Assembly (NCBI RefSeq): GCF_003669035.1
Contig: NZ_CP033070.1
Span: 4,154,001 to 4,218,000 of the forward strand
From: Chryseobacterium sp. 3008163
Lineage (GTDB): Bacteria; Bacteroidota; Bacteroidia; Flavobacteriales; Weeksellaceae
DNA length: 64,000 nt
Direction of reading: 5' to 3'
Positions 35,800 to 43,299 of the stretch are shown piece by piece (position 1 is the stretch's first letter; the number at the start of each line of letters is the position of its first letter). The notes beneath the pieces are model-generated. The model did no database searches. It was given only the letters and a program-made list of their open reading frames with translations, and was not told the DNA's origin. The translations under genes were made by a program, and so were the position numbers.

Positions 35800-36654
35800 T
35801 TATTTATTTGAATTAAGTTTATACATATAAAATCTATTTAATAAATAATAACACATGAATTCATTCATTGTATTTCTTGTCTTAAATAACCTATTCAAAT
35901 TCATATGAATAATTGAATTTATGTACTCCGATTTATCAATTTCATTTTGATTCAGATTGAATATATTTTTAATATCTTCTATAGTTCTGAAATATGGTTC
36001 CTCTATAATATCTAAATTAGGATTAAAATGGAATAAATCAAATTGAGAAATATAAAATTCAATATTTTCTATATTATTATTAAAATTGATATTAGCAATT
36101 TTATTTAAATTGGAAACGTTTTTAGAATACCCATTATATGCGATAGTTTTAATAGTTTCTACGAATGTTATTTTTTCTTCAAAATTATAATTAAAATGAT
36201 TAAGAGTATGGTCAATTACTTTAATTCCAAGTAACCATCTAATATTTTCATCTTCTTTATTACTAATATAATCTAGTAAATAGACAGTTAAAACGCTATT
36301 TAAATGAAACAATGTTTCGGTTAATTGCATCGTATTTTTCCCATACCTTTCAATTTCTTGTTTATAACTATTTATTGAAAGATCGGAAATTACTCCATCA
36401 TGATAATGTCTTTTAAGTATTTTATTTATTCCCATCATAATTAATGGTAAATTATTTTCATCAGAAAGAATTCTTAGTCTCAAATGAAAGTCTGTATCTT
36501 TATAACGAATAAAGAACCACTTTTTAATATTAGCATTATCATTTAAGTAAGGAAATAGATAATTGGTTAGAATTTCTTCTGCAAAATCATAACCAGTATA
36601 AATTTTATAATATAACCAGTTATCACAAATTATAAAATGATTATCGCGATTCAT
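35800..36654 (-). CDS. Lanthipeptide dehydratase, elimination domain protein (SpaB_C type)
   Basis: 284 residues of the thiopeptide-type/SpaB C-terminal family. It opens with WLYYKIYTGYDFAEEILTNY and has the family block WFFIRYKDTDFHLRLRI near residues 45-61. LPLIMMGINKILKRHYHDGV and the regular KQEIERYGKNTMQLTE segment (Glu and Arg/Tyr of the elimination site region) follow. In class I lanthipeptides this part removes glutamate from glutamylated Ser/Thr to leave dehydroalanine or dehydrobutyrine. Here it is a separate protein whose ATG overlaps the stop of the glutamylation gene by 4 bases. Last gene of the cluster; no terminator was seen before ffh's promoter. Confidence 0.88.
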   Translation of the reverse strand: MNRDNHFIICDNWLYYKIYTGYDFAEEILTNYLFPYLNDNANIKKWFFIRYKDTDFHLRLRILSDENNLPLIMMGINKILKRHYHDGVISDLSINSYKQEIERYGKNTMQLTETLFHLNSVLTVYLLDYISNKEDENIRWLLGIKVIDHTLNHFNYNFEEKITFVETIKTIAYNGYSKNVSNLNKIANINFNNNIENIEFYISQFDLFHFNPNLDIIEEPYFRTIEDIKNIFNLNQNEIDKSEYINSIIHMNLNRLFKTRNTMNEFMCYYLLNRFYMYKLNSNK

Positions 36655-38831
36655 TGATTCTGTTTATAAATTGTAAATAAAAATTGACTTGCATAAGTTT
36701 TTTCATCATCATCTTTAACTATATTGCTTTTGGAAAAATGTATAAATTCCGTCATAAAGAATATCACAGAACCCTTTATAAGGGATTTGAAAATATTTAC
36801 ACTGTTATGATTATTGAAATTAATTAATACTTCTTGATCCCCACTGACGAATACAAGTTCATCAGGAATCTGTCTTGATTCTCTATATAAGCTTAAATCT
36901 TCTATATAACTTTCTTTATTTAGTATAGTCAATAATTCTTCAATATCTTCTCTGAAAAAATACCATCTTTCCTTTTGAAAGATAATATTATCAATTTCAA
37001 TTCTTGGAATATATGGTAACCTTACAGGTAGAAAATCAAAATCTAAATGTTTTTTTTCATGTTCATGTAAATCACATAAAAAATTATACATAGGTAAAGT
37101 TCTTATTTTATAATTATGGGTACTATTTAGGCAAACTGAAATTTTTGAATTGAGCTTTTTTGAAAATAATATAATATTATCATTTTGATCAATTTTTATA
37201 TGTAAATCATCAATATTAATTTTAAATTCATTATCAGAGTTTGTATTTCCTAAATATAATAAATCATATTTTTTTATTTTAGGTCGAATTAATATATTAT
37301 TAGATGCACTCAAATCAGATGTGTGAACTATTTCGACTTTTATTTCATTAGTTTCTAAATTATCTTCAATCTCAATAATTGAAGATATTAATTCATTTAC
37401 TTGGTTGTCAATGTTATGAAATCTTGATAAAGGGTTTATTGCAGAACTATAACCAAAGCTATTTATATAAGGTTTGCAAATATTATCAATATTGTATATT
37501 TCTATCAATGTGGAAAGTGTATTGCTCAACCTGTAGTTATCTTCCTTAATATTTAAGCTCTGAATATCTTTAGATCTAATATTAATTATACGTTCTTGTT
37601 TTTGTAAAGAATTGATATATTTTTTTAAAAAAAATCATGTATTGTATGCCATTCTAATTCTTCAACAATGTCTTTGCTAACAATGTACTCAAATCCTTTA
37701 AGAAGAGGATTGTTGTCTCCAAAACCATACAATGAATTTTGAATATATCCTATACCTAATTCTTCATCCAAAACTATAGATAAAGGTAATATTTCGGTGT
37801 CATATTTTTCTTTGAACTTTTTTATAAATTTAGAAATATTTTTGTTACCTCTTCTAACACATATCATGTTAAGTATATTAAAAGCATTTTGTATTTCTTT
37901 TCTTAATGACTTATCTAGAAAATTAGATTTATAATTTGCTATTGTCGATATATTTAATACATTTTTACTTTTAATTCCTATTGATTCTGTAAAATTTAGT
38001 AGATCATTATATACTTTCGAAAAGTCTGTATTAGAATCGTTGAATAAATCTAAAAATGATTTTAATTCGTGAAATATGTTACAGTATTTATTTTTAAATA
38101 AAATAATTTTTGAATGTAAATATTCAAAATAATCTATATTTAGTGTAATAGGTTCTAAATTTGAAACTATTATTTGTGATTCGATTAGATCATCAATATA
38201 CTCCTCAACGTCTCCTTTTTCATAGGAGTATTTATTAGTTACATAATTAACAATATTATTATAATCTTTAAATGTCTCAGAATAAGAAAGGATTTCATCC
38301 AATATTTCATCAGTTTCGATTGATGAAACTTTAAACTTTTTTTTACTGTTTATAAAAGTGTATTCTATATATCTTATAGATTGTCCAATTCTATAAGAAG
38401 ATGAGTTAATTCTATATTGTATATTTTTCTTTATTATCTCATCGGTTTTTAAATTTTCATACAAATTAATAAGAAAATCCATATCATAGCTGATCTTTTT
38501 TTTGAAGAATTATCTAAAATAATTTCAGTATAATCTTTAAATTCTCCGATTGCAATTTTTGAAAAAAAACCAAAAGGAGTTGGTCTTGAAAAGGATCTTA
38601 TAAAATATTTCAAAACTGAGTTTAAAATACCTGGATCATTTTTTCTTTTAATATAAAAATCATTATATAGACTTATTGAAGAATGCATTAATGCATCCTT
38701 AAATAAAGCATTATCATACAAAAAAGATAATAAATCTGTATTTTCAACTTGACTATCTTTAAAAAATCCTGTAGTTCTATTGGAAAAACAGGAACACGAA
38801 CTAAATATTTATCTAGAACTTTATATTTCAT
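36651..38831 (-). pseudogene. lanB: Lanthipeptide dehydratase, glutamylation domain (LanB N-terminal part), three frameshifts
   Basis: The reading frame is broken at 38761-38766 (A6), 38496-38503 (T8) and 37620-37634 (T7A8). Adding one base at each site gives 727 continuous residues. These start MKYKVLDKYLVRVPVFPIEL, the usual LanB opening (lyRvPvfP), and pass through FIRSFSRPTPFGFFSKIAIG, the highly conserved R-x-TPFG block. PYINSFGYSSAINPLSRF and FDFLPVRLPYIPRIEIDNII near the end are also LanB-like. The family uses glutamyl-tRNA to glutamylate Ser/Thr of the precursor. 727 plus 284 residues of the next protein equals a full-length LanB (about 1000), so this is a split dehydratase. Starts 9 bases after lanC. 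Whether the breaks are biological is open. Confidence 0.85.
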
Positions 38832-38840
38832 AGGTAATTC

Positions 38841-40004
38841 TTAATTTATTAATATACAATTTTTCCAATCTCTTAAAGAGGTGTCCATCTCAGAAAGTAG
38901 GGTTAAACCTACACCCGTCAACCCTGTTAGAAGGGAAATGTCACAATCATTTAGTACAGATGGATTTTCTTCTATTTTTTTTATACTATAGCTTAACCAG
39001 TAATCTTTAGCTTCTTTAAAGCTGTCATTTTTTGTTTTATTATATAAAGATTCATAAATGTTAACAAGTCCTAGTGAACCGTGACATAAATAAATGTCAT
39101 TAATTTGTGTATCATTTATATCCTTTCTTTTAGAAGTGGTTTCAGAGATTTTTACAATAGTATTGAGTATATCATTATCTTCATGGAGTAAATTATGCAT
39201 ATTCAACAAGGTTATGACAACACTCAAGTCTCCATTACACCATGCTAATCTTGTAGATGAATTTGGAATACTTTCAAATAAAGGGTAAATAGAATTTCTT
39301 TTTATATTTAAATTTTGGAAATCCTGTAGTAGATAATTGTATGCTTTTTTAAGAGTAATTTTTAAGCTTAATTTTTGTAATAAAAGTTTGTTTTCTCCAT
39401 ATTTAGATAAAATGCTATATATACCTAAAAATCCATGCGGAAGACTTAGGTAAATGTCTATTTTTGGCTCATTTTTGAATGTATTGGAGATCCATTTAAT
39501 CGTTTGATCATTATTTATAGAGGACTCTAAAAGATTATTTACATGATTTTCAATGGCATTAAGATATTTTTCTTTTGAAAAACCTGTTGTATTCAACCTT
39601 GAATTCAAATAATAACCAACACCTAATGATCCATACAAAAAATCATGATTATTGTGGTTACAAAAAATATCTAGGCGATCTATAATTAAATCATCAATAT
39701 CATAAAGTAAATCATCGAAACTATCATCCATGATTTTTTTTCCCTCGATAAATTCTAACAACCAAAAAAAACCACTTATTCCCGAACAAAAATTGCTGTT
39801 AAAATTTTTAAAATCTAGTCCGTTATAGATCTCTTCTATTAAATCAGATGCTTTATTATAGCTATCTGTATCATTAAAAATTTTATAATAGTGTAAGTAA
39901 AATAGGATAGCACCTGATTTACCATCTAATAATCCTATTTTATTTTCATTTCTAATTTTATTATCAATAGATTTTTTTATTAAATGTATTTTTTCTTGTA
40001 TCAT
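38841..40004 (-). CDS. lanC: Lanthionine cyclase
   Basis: 387 residues with the alpha-toroid repeats of LanC (GLLDGKSGAILFYLHYY, SGISGFFWLLEFIEG, YGSLGVGYYLNSRL, LPHGFLGIYSILSKYG). The zinc ligands are visible: Cys256 in AWCNGDLSV, and Cys307-His308 in YLCHGSLGLVNIY; His190 in LPHGFLG matches the catalytic-site His region. It adds Cys thiols to dehydrated residues, closing (methyl)lanthionine rings. It lies just after the lanA hairpin and before lanB. No frameshift, in contrast to its neighbour. Confidence 0.93.
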   Translation of the reverse strand: MIQEKIHLIKKSIDNKIRNENKIGLLDGKSGAILFYLHYYKIFNDTDSYNKASDLIEEIYNGLDFKNFNSNFCSGISGFFWLLEFIEGKKIMDDSFDDLLYDIDDLIIDRLDIFCNHNNHDFLYGSLGVGYYLNSRLNTTGFSKEKYLNAIENHVNNLLESSINNDQTIKWISNTFKNEPKIDIYLSLPHGFLGIYSILSKYGENKLLLQKLSLKITLKKAYNYLLQDFQNLNIKRNSIYPLFESIPNSSTRLAWCNGDLSVVITLLNMHNLLHEDNDILNTIVKISETTSKRKDINDTQINDIYLCHGSLGLVNIYESLYNKTKNDSFKEAKDYWLSYSIKKIEENPSVLNDCDISLLTGLTGVGLTLLSEMDTSLRDWKNCILIN

Positions 40005-40017
40005 TATTATTATAAAT

Positions 40018-40052
40018 AAAGGAAGCTAAGATTTAATCTTAGCTTCCTTTTT
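40018..40052 (-). terminator. Strong hairpin between lanA and lanC
   Basis: A perfect 15-bp stem (40018-40032 with 40036-40050) with a 3-base loop. On the minus strand it is followed only by TTTATTTATAAT, a weak T tract, and lies 13 bases before the lanC ATG. Most likely a partial terminator or RNA-stabilising hairpin that keeps lanA messages more abundant than those of the enzymes. Confidence 0.75.
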
Positions 40053-40067
40053 AAACTTTTAAATCAA

Positions 40068-40238
40068 TTAACATCTAGGGCCTACAGAAAAAGCATCACA
40101 GATACTATTACTGCATGATAAAGACCACTCTAAAGAACATTTAGCAGTTCCTCCTTTGATTTTACTTAACTCGTCTCTGTTTAAATCATTAATTGATTTT
40201 TTCTTAAGAGATAACTTTTGTTTTTTCTCTGTGTTCAT
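40068..40238 (-). CDS. lanA: Class I lanthipeptide precursor peptide
   Basis: 56 residues from the ATG at 40238 (a longer frame to 40277 runs through the leader RNA and is rejected). Residues 1-30 are a leader of the kind seen in Bacteroidota class I lanthipeptides: LSLKKKSINDLNRDELSKIK, then a Gly-Gly at 29-30. The 26-residue core begins Thr-Ala-Lys-Cys and holds Cys at core positions 4, 12, 17 and 26, Ser at 5, 9, 11, 13, 15 and 21, Thr at 1, one Trp at 8, and Glu/Asp at 7 and 18. Cut after Gly-Gly it could carry up to four thioether rings. Next gene downstream is the cyclase. I do not recognise the core as a known lantibiotic. Confidence 0.9.
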   Translation of the reverse strand: MNTEKKQKLSLKKKSINDLNRDELSKIKGGTAKCSLEWSLSCSNSICDAFSVGPRC

Positions 40239-40266
40239 AAGTTTATTTGTTTGTTTGTTAACATTG

Positions 40267-40298
40267 CAATTATACAAAAAAGTTTAAATACAGGCAAA
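40267..40298 (-). promoter_or_regulatory. Promoter of the lanthipeptide cluster
   Basis: On the minus strand TTTG (40298-40295), 20-base spacer, TATAATTG (40274-40267), seven of eight bases of TAnnTTTG. The leader then runs through repeated AAC/AAAC units (40247-40260) to the ATG. Confidence 0.6.
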
Positions 40299-40365
40299 AT
40301 TTTTTTCAATAATTAGTGATATTTTATTATATTAAATCATGTATACTATATTATAAATATAATCT

Positions 40366-40373
40366 TATTTTTG
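40366..40373 (+). promoter_or_regulatory. Bacteroidota -7 box, near-leaderless start
   Basis: TATTTTTG (exact TAnnTTTG) with the ATG at 40378 only 4 bases further, so transcription should begin at or next to the start codon. Divergent from the lanA promoter. Confidence 0.55.
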
Positions 40374-40377
40374 CAAA

Positions 40378-40647
40378 ATGAATCTTTCAGATAGTTTAAC
40401 CATCATTTTATTAATAGTAGTACTGAATATTCTTGTGTATGGTATATTCAAAAAATATCTCTATGGCAAACCCGATGCAGGAATGAAGTTTTTGTTTATC
40501 AATATTTCTAAAGATTTAATCTGGCTTGTTATTTCATTATTGATAATAGAAAAGACAAAAGCTAATTTTTTATTGATTGTAATATGCTTTATCATTGCTT
40601 CTATTCTTATATATATGCGGGTTATAAAGCAGATTAACAAATCGTGA
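40378..40647 (+). CDS. Small membrane protein preceding the ATP synthase operon
   Basis: 89 residues with three hydrophobic segments (LTIILLIVVLNILVYGIF, LIWLVISLLII, LLIVICFIIASILIYM) and a basic C-terminus. In other bacteria an AtpI-type accessory protein is often encoded at this place, and size and topology would fit, but no motif proves it. It has its own promoter and lies 82 bases before atpB, which also has a promoter. Confidence 0.72.
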   Translation: MNLSDSLTIILLIVVLNILVYGIFKKYLYGKPDAGMKFLFINISKDLIWLVISLLIIEKTKANFLLIVICFIIASILIYMRVIKQINKS

Positions 40648-40678
40648 TTTTTTTGATGATAAATATCAATTTTTAATA

Positions 40679-40709
40679 TTGGTAAAGTTTAATAAAATCA
40701 ATATATTTG
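40679..40709 (+). promoter_or_regulatory. Promoter of the atpBEFHAG operon
   Basis: TTG (40679-40681), 20-base spacer, TATATTTG (40702-40709), exact matches; 20 bases to the atpB ATG. Confidence 0.7.
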
Positions 40710-40729
40710 CACACGATTAAAAAAGAGAT

Positions 40730-41881
40730 ATGACTAGAAAATTTTCTTCATTATTTTTCGCATTTTTATTTGTGTTTATAAGTAGTTTTGCTGCTGCACA
40801 ACATGAGTCTGAGGGAGAAAAATCAGCTGAAAAGGTAGAGCATGCGGAGGAAGGTAAGCCTTTCAATGCTACCAAAATGATCATGGAGCACATTGGTGAT
40901 TCAAACGAATGGCATTTGTGGACTACTAAAGATGAGAATGGCGAAGAACATCATACTTCTATTCCATTGCCTATTATTATTAAAGATAATGCAGGATGGC
41001 ATACTTTCTTATCTAAGGATATTGCTCATGGACATGAACATGATGGGTATACTTTAGAGCACGGACAAGTAGTTTCAACTACAGGTGTAGAAAAAGCTAG
41101 GTTATTTGCAATCATTGGAGGTCAACAAAAATCAAGTGACGTTTTCTTTGATATGTCTATCACAAAAAATGCAGCTTCAATGTTTTTATCAGTTATCTTC
41201 ATGATGGTGATATTTATTGGGATGGCAAGAAACTATAAGAAATCTCAGCTTCCAAAAGGTGCAGGTAAATTATTAGAGCCAGTCATTGTATTCATCAGAG
41301 ATGAAGTAGCGATCCCTAACATTGGTTCAGTAAAATATAAAAGATATATGCCTTATTTATTAACAGCATTTTTCTTTATCTGGTTCAATAACTTATTTGG
41401 TCTGATTCCTTTCTTTCCGGGAGGTTCTAACTTGACAGGGAATATTGCAATCACATCAGTTTTAGCTATCATTACTTTATTGATTACACTATTCAGTGCA
41501 AATAAAGATTATTGGAAACATATCTTTATGCCACCGGTTCCGATTTTATTGTATCCGATTATGGTTCCAATCGAAATCATCGGGATCTTTACAAAGCCTT
41601 TTGCTTTGATGATGCGACTTTTCGCAAACATTACAGCGGGTCACATTATGATCTTAGCAATCATCTCTTTGATATTTATCTTTAAATCACCATTCTTAGG
41701 ATTTGCATCTGTACCATTAGCATTATTCGTTTCAGTATTGGAACTTTTAGTTGCAGCATTACAGGCATATATCTTCACCGTATTATCAGCTTTGTTTATC
41801 GGTATCGCAGTTGCAGAACATGATCACGATCATGCTCACAATGATAATGACAGTGTAGGTCACGACACAATGGTAGCTTAA
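40730..41881 (+). CDS. atpB: ATP synthase F0 subunit a
   Basis: 383 residues, far longer than the 271 of E. coli. It begins with a signal-peptide-like segment (FSSLFFAFLFVFISSFAAAQ) and a roughly 130-residue His/Glu-rich domain predicted outside the membrane. The conserved membrane part follows (PYLLTAFFFIWFNNLFGLIP, ALMMRLFANITAGHIMILAI with the essential Arg, and LELLVAALQAYIFTVLSALF with Gln). The C-terminus is again His-rich (AEHDHDHAHNDND). It forms the proton half-channels against the c-ring. First gene of the operon. Confidence 0.95.
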   Translation: MTRKFSSLFFAFLFVFISSFAAAQHESEGEKSAEKVEHAEEGKPFNATKMIMEHIGDSNEWHLWTTKDENGEEHHTSIPLPIIIKDNAGWHTFLSKDIAHGHEHDGYTLEHGQVVSTTGVEKARLFAIIGGQQKSSDVFFDMSITKNAASMFLSVIFMMVIFIGMARNYKKSQLPKGAGKLLEPVIVFIRDEVAIPNIGSVKYKRYMPYLLTAFFFIWFNNLFGLIPFFPGGSNLTGNIAITSVLAIITLLITLFSANKDYWKHIFMPPVPILLYPIMVPIEIIGIFTKPFALMMRLFANITAGHIMILAIISLIFIFKSPFLGFASVPLALFVSVLELLVAALQAYIFTVLSALFIGIAVAEHDHDHAHNDNDSVGHDTMVA

Positions 41882-41921
41882 TTAAACGAAAAAAATAATT
41901 TTAACTAAATATTTATTTATT

Positions 41922-42140
41922 ATGGACATCACAACTGGAGCAGGATTAATTTACGTAGGTATCGGTTTAGCAGTATTAGGAGTAGGTCTTGGTATTGGTA
42001 AAATCGGTGGGCACGCTATGGATGCTATCGCTAGACAACCAGAACAAGCTGGTAAGATTCAAGGAGCAATGCTTATTGCTGCAGGTCTTATTGAAGGTGC
42101 TGGTCTTATCGCGATTATCTTTGGTGCTTTCATCAAGTAA
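41922..42140 (+). CDS. atpE: ATP synthase F0 subunit c
   Basis: 72 residues, a two-helix hairpin proteolipid. The first helix is glycine-rich (VGIGLAVLGVGLGIGKIGG), the polar loop is ARQPEQAGKI, and the second helix carries the proton-binding Glu in GLIEGAGLIAIIFGAF. No Na-specific Gln/Ser pattern is evident beyond the loop. It forms the rotating ring. A hairpin with a T tract follows, before atpF. Confidence 0.96.
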   Translation: MDITTGAGLIYVGIGLAVLGVGLGIGKIGGHAMDAIARQPEQAGKIQGAMLIAAGLIEGAGLIAIIFGAFIK

Positions 42141-42157
42141 TTATCCTCAGAAAAAAT

Positions 42158-42198
42158 ATTCTTAGCAGTGAAGCGGTTGGCTGCTGCTAAGAATTTTT
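42158..42198 (+). terminator. Intra-operon hairpin between atpE and atpF
   Basis: A perfect 11-bp stem (42158-42168 with 42184-42194), 15-base loop, then TTTTT. It could act as a partial terminator or as a 3' barrier that raises atpE message over downstream genes. Confidence 0.65.
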
Positions 42199-42244
42199 AA
42201 AAAAGATATCCATAAATTATTACATTAAAAAAAGAATTACAGAT

Positions 42245-42739
42245 ATGGGAATTATAGAACCTGGAATTGGACTTTTGTTTTGGATGACGCTTACATTCGC
42301 TATCCTATTATTTATCCTTGCTAAATTTGCCTGGAAACCAATTGTAAATGCAGTAAATGACAGAGAAGCTTCTATCGTTGATGCTTTGAATCAGGCTAAA
42401 TTGGCTAAAAAAGAAATGGAAGATCTTAAATCTGATAACGAAAGAATTATTCGTGAAGCTAAAATTGAAAGAGATTCTATCCTTAAAGAAGCTAGAGAAA
42501 TTAAAGACAGAATTGTAGGTGAAGCTAAAGATGTTGCTAAAGCTGAAGGTGACAAAATCATCGAATCTGCTAAGCAAACAATCCAGAGCGAAAAAAATGC
42601 TGCAATGTCAGAAATCAGAACTCAGATTGGTGTTTTGTCTGTAAATATTGCAGAATCTATCTTGCAGAAAAATTTAGAGAAAAGCGAAGCTCAGGACGAG
42701 TTGGTTCAAAATTATTTAAACAAATCTAATCTTAACTAA
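42245..42739 (+). CDS. atpF: ATP synthase F0 subunit b
   Basis: 164 residues. One N-terminal membrane helix (GLLFWMTLTFAILLFILAKF), then a long charged coiled coil (NQAKLAKKEMEDLKSDNERI and on) forming the peripheral stalk. It ties the a subunit to delta and the F1 head. The ATG is 2 bases after a TAT-rich leader following the atpE hairpin, and atpH starts 2 bases after its stop. Confidence 0.95.
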   Translation: MGIIEPGIGLLFWMTLTFAILLFILAKFAWKPIVNAVNDREASIVDALNQAKLAKKEMEDLKSDNERIIREAKIERDSILKEAREIKDRIVGEAKDVAKAEGDKIIESAKQTIQSEKNAAMSEIRTQIGVLSVNIAESILQKNLEKSEAQDELVQNYLNKSNLN

Positions 42740-42741
42740 GA

Positions 42742-43281
42742 ATGCTTACATCTAAAGTAGCTAAAAGATACGCACAAGGTTTGCTGGATTTCACAAACGA
42801 ATTCGGACAGACTAATGCTGTATTTTCTGAAATGAAAGATGTTAAGAAACTGATGTCTGAATCTGAGGATTTAAACAAATTTTTCAAGACGCCTTACATC
42901 GATGCAAAAAAGAAAGAGGACGTTGCTAAAGAGATTTTTAAAGATTTTTCACCGGTTTCTCAGAATTTGATTACTTTAGTGATCAGACATCGTCGTGAAA
43001 ATCATTTGAAAAATATTGCTCAGGAATTCATCAATAAAGTTGAAGATATCAATGGGGTACAGAGAATTACTCTTACTACTGCGACTCAGCTTTCTAAAGA
43101 AAATATTGATCAGATTTTAAAATCTACAGATTTGGTAAAAGCAGGTTCAAACTTTGACTTAAATCTTACCATCAATCCTGATATTTTAGGAGGATATATT
43201 TTAAGAGTAGGTGACCAGCAGATCGATGCATCTGTAAAATCTAAGCTTAATAATATCAAAAAAGATTTTCATTTAAATTAA
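42742..43281 (+). CDS. atpH: ATP synthase F1 subunit delta
   Basis: 179 residues of the OSCP/delta family: KVAKRYAQGLLDFTNEFGQT at the N-terminus, LITLVIRHRRENHLKNIAQE in the middle and the C-terminal DLNLTINPDILGGYILRVGD with VKSKLNNIKK. It sits on top of F1 and holds subunit b. Two bases after atpF. Confidence 0.95.
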   Translation: MLTSKVAKRYAQGLLDFTNEFGQTNAVFSEMKDVKKLMSESEDLNKFFKTPYIDAKKKEDVAKEIFKDFSPVSQNLITLVIRHRRENHLKNIAQEFINKVEDINGVQRITLTTATQLSKENIDQILKSTDLVKAGSNFDLNLTINPDILGGYILRVGDQQIDASVKSKLNNIKKDFHLN

Positions 43282-43299
43282 GAAAAAAACAACCATATA

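Noticed and set aside
36651..37529. The three open pieces of the dehydratase as separate genes
   Set aside because: They share one family, follow one another in order, and each joint is fixed by one base at an A/T run; separate starts have no support.
40247..40260. Tandem TTTG/TTGT units before lanA as a possible repeat array
   Set aside because: Only three to four units of four bases; too short to be CRISPR or phase-variation repeats with confidence, and probably just an A-rich leader on the coding strand.
40239..40277. Longer precursor starting at 40277
   Set aside because: The extra residues come from the AAC-repeat leader just downstream of the promoter; the family leader starts at the ATG at 40238.
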